Below are positions 45,333 to 49,598 of a stretch of 49,598 bases of DNA, in pieces (the first letter of the stretch is position 1; every line of letters begins with the position of its first letter). Origin of the DNA: Herbivorax alkaliphila (GTDB lineage: Bacteria; Bacillota; Clostridia; Acetivibrionales; Acetivibrionaceae); assembly GCF_030848475.1 (NCBI RefSeq), contig NZ_JAVDDS010000030.1:1-49598 (forward strand), written 5' to 3'. A program made the position numbers and the translations under genes. The notes under the pieces were generated by a model. That model did no database searches and was not told the origin of the DNA. It saw nothing but the letters and a program-made list of their open reading frames with translations.

Positions 45333-47489
45333 CTAATCTAAACTATGTTTTTGAACGAAATTTATAATAGAACCTATTGTTTTGTGTTCAGATGTATTTA
45401 TATATTTTGGGGGGAAATTAAATTTTTCTTCAATCAACGAAAATATAATTGCCTGCTTTACAGTGTCTATACCTAAATCAATTTCCATTTCCATTTCTTC
45501 CCCAAGCATTTCTTTAGGGTATTTTGTAACCTCAGATATTACATTTAGCACTTCATTTTCAACCTCTTTTAAATTTTTATTAGTTTCATTAGTTTCTTGA
45601 ACGAAATTTATAATAGAACCTATTGTTTTGTGTTCAGATGTATTTATATATTTTAGGGGGCATTTAAATTTTTCTTCAATCAACGAAAATATAATTGCCT
45701 GCTTTACAGAGTCTATACCTAAATCAGTTTCCATTTCCATTTCTTCCCCAAGCATTTCTTTAGGGTATTTTGTAACCTCAGATATTACATTTAGCACTTC
45801 ATTTTCAACCTCTCTTCCAATGGTCACAGCAAAGCGTTCAACTACAGAGTCTATAACTTTTTTTCCTTCTAAATCAAATAGACTTTTATTCGTTTTAACC
45901 TGAAGTTTTTGTATATAATTTAAAAAGCTATTGTATTGCCTTGAGTTATTACGTAAGATTTTTTTATTTTCAAATTTATTACAGCATTTTCTACTTTTAT
46001 TATCAAGGGTACGCTTAGACCTTTCTTTTGCCTTTTCATACTTTTTAGTTGTATCTATGTAGTTTTGTGAAATTTTCAAAAGTAATGAATCAATCTTTTC
46101 TATTTTTTCACAATTTTTAGTAAAAGGTATAGTGCAATTATGAAATCTAGAATCAATTTCTTTAAATAATTCATCCCCAGCAAGTATTGTTAAGCGCTTT
46201 TCTTTATTGAGATTATCTAAACGGTCGTTAGAAATAAATGACTCCCAGTAATCAACTTGATTTAATGTCTTATTGTTCAGTCTATCCCAATATCTCTTAG
46301 TCATTATAACTAAAAACTTATAATTTGAACTAATACATTTACTTATCCAATTCTCCAATCCTTTTTCATCACTATATTCATTGAATTGATCTATATCAGC
46401 CTCAATACCTAAGTCTCTTAATTTTTGAGTTAAGTTAAACGCAAAGTTATATTCTTTTTCAGTATCATAACATGAAGATACAATAACTTTCGGGTAAGCC
46501 TTGCAGCTAACCCCATAATTGTCAGATATTTTGCTAGCCTTATTATTAACATATTCAAAAATTTTATCATCCCAATCAAAAGATTCTACAACATTATTGA
46601 AACACTCACATTCTGTTTTAATTTCGGGAATAGCAATATTATGATTCTTCAAACATTCCGTTGCTTCACTAATATTTTTAGATATATTGTGTCTAACACA
46701 TTTAATAAGTGCATTGCAGAAATCTGAATTTCCTGGTGGTATCCTAAAATGAATTATTATATTTGAGTTTTGTATTTTAATTTCTTTTACATAATAGTGA
46801 GATAAAGGGTGATATTTGTCTTTTACGATTTCTACATTTGTTTTACACCAATTCTCATTAATCGTATTATTCATTAAATGTACATTTCTTTTAAACCAAT
46901 TCACATTAACCCTTTTATAGTCACAATCTAAAGAATCTCCAATTCTTAGAATGTATAGTAATAACTTAAGGTCAGTAGGTACTCTTTGATTTTCGAATGC
47001 ATTTTTGAAAGTATCCTCATTCACACAATGGTATCGTGCTAATTTTGCAGCATTTTCAAAAAAGTCTCGGTATTCATCGGGTATTTCTAAAGAGAGTTGT
47101 TTATTAAGTATTCGATTTTTATCAAGAAGAGCAGTTATCAAATCAGAACTTAATTCTCCATGTTTAAGTCTAATATTTTCTAGCGTTTTTTCATTAAAAT
47201 ATTGAGGTCGCTCACCCTTTGAAATGAATTCTTCTATCTTATCTGAATTCATACCTATATCGTGTAGATAAATAGCCAAAAGCAAAATCATAGCTTCTTC
47301 TTGACTCCAATGCCTGTCAGTAAACAACTTGTCTAATCGAGCTTCAATTCTCTCTGAATGCTCTAGCCCATGTATGTTATAATGGGGATATCTTTCGTCT
47401 TTTCCCCATAATTCACGACAAAAAGGAATTACTTTGTTTTGTAAATATTCTCTATGATCATCATCTAAAAAATCTCTAAGTTTTGCCAT
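45333..47489 (-). CDS. HD-CE domain, SEFIR domain and tandem acyl carrier protein domains
   Basis: About 718 residues with an unusual order. Residues 1-285: HD hydrolase of the HD-CE type (NIHGLEHSERIEARL, LLLAIYLHDIGMN, ARYHCVNED, LRIGDSLDCD). Residues about 335-470: SEFIR/TIR-like domain (PKVIVSSCYDTEKEYNFAFN, LGIEADIDQF, YKFLVIMTKRYWDRL). A basic coiled link follows. Residues about 565-635 and 647-718: two nearly identical acyl carrier protein domains. The first has DLGIDSVKQ with the phosphopantetheine serine; the second has DLGIDTVKQ, with threonine. SEFIR and HD-CE are typical of immunity proteins; ACP domains there are surprising. Start at 47489 with GGGGGAGG upstream. Location is probably cytosolic; activity unknown. 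Confidence 0.8.
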   Translation of the reverse strand: MAKLRDFLDDDHREYLQNKVIPFCRELWGKDERYPHYNIHGLEHSERIEARLDKLFTDRHWSQEEAMILLLAIYLHDIGMNSDKIEEFISKGERPQYFNEKTLENIRLKHGELSSDLITALLDKNRILNKQLSLEIPDEYRDFFENAAKLARYHCVNEDTFKNAFENQRVPTDLKLLLYILRIGDSLDCDYKRVNVNWFKRNVHLMNNTINENWCKTNVEIVKDKYHPLSHYYVKEIKIQNSNIIIHFRIPPGNSDFCNALIKCVRHNISKNISEATECLKNHNIAIPEIKTECECFNNVVESFDWDDKIFEYVNNKASKISDNYGVSCKAYPKVIVSSCYDTEKEYNFAFNLTQKLRDLGIEADIDQFNEYSDEKGLENWISKCISSNYKFLVIMTKRYWDRLNNKTLNQVDYWESFISNDRLDNLNKEKRLTILAGDELFKEIDSRFHNCTIPFTKNCEKIEKIDSLLLKISQNYIDTTKKYEKAKERSKRTLDNKSRKCCNKFENKKILRNNSRQYNSFLNYIQKLQVKTNKSLFDLEGKKVIDSVVERFAVTIGREVENEVLNVISEVTKYPKEMLGEEMEMETDLGIDSVKQAIIFSLIEEKFKCPLKYINTSEHKTIGSIINFVQETNETNKNLKEVENEVLNVISEVTKYPKEMLGEEMEMEIDLGIDTVKQAIIFSLIEEKFNFPPKYINTSEHKTIGSIINFVQKHSLD
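45351..45813 (-). repeat. Direct repeat encoding the two ACP domains
   Basis: Two copies of about 217 bp, offset by 246 bp (82 codons): 45351-45567 and 45597-45813. Only a handful of bases differ, so the duplication is recent. One change, TCT to ACT, turns the modified serine into threonine in the C-terminal copy. Confidence 0.9.
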
Positions 47490-47602
47490 TATTGCCTCCC
47501 CCAAATATAAATATAGTTAGACTTATATACAAATTATGTTACTATATGTGATACGAGTTTTCAAGAAAAAAATTGCAAACTTCTATCTTCTCACTATTTT
47601 GA

Positions 47603-49598
47603 TTAAAATTTTAAACCATATGATTCTAATATTTTTATTTCTTCATCAGTAAGCTTACTCTCGGGATGAAGGTTTGCAAAATTGCAACCATATAAGTAAA
47701 GACCGGGAACATTTTTAAATTCTGCTATACAATCACCAGAATCAACCCTCCATATCCTTATACTTCCATCATGTGATCCAGACAGAATTTTTTCACCGTC
47801 TTCTGAATATACTGCACACATTACCCAATTAGTGTGACCTGTGTAGGTATGAATACAGTTTCCTGTTTCTACACTCCACTCCTTTATAGTATTATCAATG
47901 GAAGCAGATAAGATTTTTTGGTCATCTTTCGAATATACTGCACTATTTACTATTCCTTTATGACCTTTGTAAGTTTTAATACAATCTCCTGTATCTACAC
48001 TCCATTCCTTTATGGTACCATCATCTGAAGCAGATAGAATTTTTTTACCAAATCCTGAATAAACTGCACTTTTCACCCATCGCGTATGACCATTATAGGT
48101 TCTGATACACCTTCCTGTTTCTACTCTCCATTCTTTTATTGTATGATCGGCAGAAGCAGATAGTATTTTTTCGCCATCATCGGAATACACTGCGTGTGAT
48201 ACGTAACTTAAGTGATCTTCATATGTCTTTATACATTTGCCACTTTCAACATCCCACTCTTTTATTGTGTTATCATAGGAAGCAGAAAGAATTTTTTTCT
48301 CATCGTTTGAATATACTGCGTTTGTTACCCATTTAGTATGACCTTCATAAGTTTTAATACATTCTCCTGTTTCTACATCCCACTCCTTTATTGTTTTATC
48401 CTTTGATGCCGATAGTATTTTTTTGCCATATTTCGAATATACAGCACTTCTCAGCCAATTCAAGTGTCCTATGTAAACTTTATCACATTTTTCTGTTTTT
48501 ATGTTCAATTCTTTAATAGTATTATCATCTGAAGTAAAAAGTATCTTATTACCATCTAGCGAATATACCGCACTTTCAACTCTCCTTGTGTTACCGTTAT
48601 AAGTTTTGATACATTCAGCTGTATCTACAAACCATTCCTTTACAGTCTGATCACCTGAGACAGATAGTATTTTTTTGCCGTCTTTTGAGTACACCCCACT
48701 AGCTACTGTATGCAAGTGACCTATGTAGGTTTTTATACACTCTTCTGTATCTACGAGCCATTCCTTTATAGTATGGTCAGATGAAGCTGAAAGTATTTTT
48801 TTCCCATCTTCTGAATACACTGCACTATGTACAAAATCAGTGTGACCCTTATATGTTTTAATGCATTCAGATGTATCTATTCTCCACTCTTTTATTGTGT
48901 GATCATAAGAGGCTGAAAGTATTTTTTTGCCACATATTGAATACACTGCACTTAATACAATATGTGAGTGACCTCTGTATTCTTTAATGCATTCTCCAGT
49001 ATCTATTAGACATTCCTTTATTATATTGTCATATGAAGTATAAAGAAGTCTTTTCCCATCATCTGAATAAGCAATTGTTTTATAATCTCGAGGATGACCT
49101 GTATAGATTTTAAATATATACGAAAAAAACTCATCAGTTTCTGTTTCATAGCTTTTCACCTCATATTCCTTAATGTATCTTTCTTCACCTACATACCATT
49201 CTTTTATAGTATTATCCGATGAAATAGACAAAATTTTTCTGCCATCTTTTGAGTACACAGCTCTATTTACCCAGTCAGTATGACCAGTATAGGTTTTAAT
49301 ACATCCACCAGTATCTACACACCATTCTTTTATTGTATTGTCAGATGAAGCAGTAAGTATTTTTTTCCCATCTATCGAATACACTGCACTATTCACATAT
49401 AAAGTGTGACCAGTATATGTCTTGATACATTCACCTGTATTTACACTCCATTCTTTTATAGTATTGTCAGATGAAGCAGTAAGTATTTTTTTCCCATCTT
49501 CTGAATACACTCCAGTATGTATGTCATCTAAATGACCTTGTGGAAATATGCTTTTTCTTGTAATAAGTGACCCTGAAAAATCTGTTGATAGGTTTTCT
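47603..49598 (-). CDS. WD40 repeat protein, 5' end beyond the window
   Basis: The open frame continues through the right edge of the window (FPQGHLDDIHTGVYSEDGKK and further upstream), so the GTG at 49510 is not the start. About 14 WD40 blades of 42 residues are visible, each with a core like AVYSKDGKKILSASSDNTIK and GECIKTYxGH. One blade near 49100-49200 has an insertion. It ends with GCNFANLHPESKLTDEEIKI. The repeats are nearly identical in DNA. Such arrays are usually the sensor half of NACHT/STAND-type immune proteins, and the missing 5' part could encode the effector or ATPase. It lies 113 bp upstream of the HD-SEFIR-ACP gene on the same strand. Confidence 0.88.
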   Translation of the reverse strand, partial: ENLSTDFSGSLITRKSIFPQGHLDDIHTGVYSEDGKKILTASSDNTIKEWSVNTGECIKTYTGHTLYVNSAVYSIDGKKILTASSDNTIKEWCVDTGGCIKTYTGHTDWVNRAVYSKDGRKILSISSDNTIKEWYVGEERYIKEYEVKSYETETDEFFSYIFKIYTGHPRDYKTIAYSDDGKRLLYTSYDNIIKECLIDTGECIKEYRGHSHIVLSAVYSICGKKILSASYDHTIKEWRIDTSECIKTYKGHTDFVHSAVYSEDGKKILSASSDHTIKEWLVDTEECIKTYIGHLHTVASGVYSKDGKKILSVSGDQTVKEWFVDTAECIKTYNGNTRRVESAVYSLDGNKILFTSDDNTIKELNIKTEKCDKVYIGHLNWLRSAVYSKYGKKILSASKDKTIKEWDVETGECIKTYEGHTKWVTNAVYSNDEKKILSASYDNTIKEWDVESGKCIKTYEDHLSYVSHAVYSDDGEKILSASADHTIKEWRVETGRCIRTYNGHTRWVKSAVYSGFGKKILSASDDGTIKEWSVDTGDCIKTYKGHKGIVNSAVYSKDDQKILSASIDNTIKEWSVETGNCIHTYTGHTNWVMCAVYSEDGEKILSGSHDGSIRIWRVDSGDCIAEFKNVPGLYLYGCNFANLHPESKLTDEEIKILESYGLKF

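Noticed and set aside
45333-47489. Polyketide or fatty acid synthase fragment, suggested by the ACP repeats
   Set aside because: No ketosynthase, transferase or reductase domain is present; the rest of the protein is HD and SEFIR.

Overview
The window looks like chromosome of an AT-rich, Gram-positive, cellulosome-forming clostridium (Ruminiclostridium/Acetivibrio-like; I cannot name the species). The evidence is type I dockerins, a dockerin-bearing GH10 xylanase, a SigI/RsgI sigma/anti-sigma pair with a carbohydrate-binding ectodomain, strong AGGAGG-type ribosome sites and clostridial codon use. No tRNA, rRNA or CRISPR array was seen.

Layout. 1-4.5 kb: an HPP-family membrane protein, an acyl-CoA synthetase and a secreted protein with an N-terminal dockerin. 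4.4-10.8 kb: two tandem paralogous sensor kinases (LacI-type sugar-binding domain fused to a kinase, no membrane segment) and a PAS/HD-GYP protein. 11-16.2 kb: a polysaccharide-sensing island of GH10 xylanase, RsgI-like anti-sigma factor with a CBM42-like ectodomain, and SigI. The same promoter-like motif, two blocks exactly 19 bp apart, lies before both sigI and the xylanase gene. This suggests a closed circuit: arabinoxylan bound outside, RsgI releases SigI, and SigI activates its own operon and the xylanase.

16.2-30.1 kb: a mosaic graveyard. It holds an intact DUF234-type ATPase, an intact AAA_14/DUF4143 ATPase, a Phd/RelE-type toxin-antitoxin pair, two full Rpn (PD-(D/E)XK) nuclease genes plus one deleted copy, and an unknown lipoprotein. 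Between them lie relics of a Schlafen/AlbA-type ATPase (two copies), a second DUF234 ATPase, a leucine-rich-repeat protein, a PL1 pectate lyase and several pieces of the AAA_14 ATPase. One Rpn unit replaces about 50 bp inside an ATPase relic. A 58-bp perfect palindrome and a dispersed 112-bp multi-hairpin element also lie in or around this region.

30.2-49.6 kb: a large defence-like island on the minus strand. Six genes form one tight operon behind a good sigma-A promoter: a cysteine desulfurase, a DptF-like P-loop ATPase with a zinc-type cysteine motif, an unknown 520-residue protein, a 1748-residue fusion of a PD-(D/E)XK-like nuclease to an FtsK-like motor, a DUF4007-like protein and a 1416-residue BrxC/PglY-like ATPase. 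This resembles the restriction arm of phosphorothioation (Dnd/Ssp-type) systems, but no DndC/D/E is present. Upstream are an HD-SEFIR-ACP-ACP protein, in which the second ACP has lost its phosphopantetheine serine, and a WD40 protein that runs off the window. These last two regions are the best candidates for an undescribed system.
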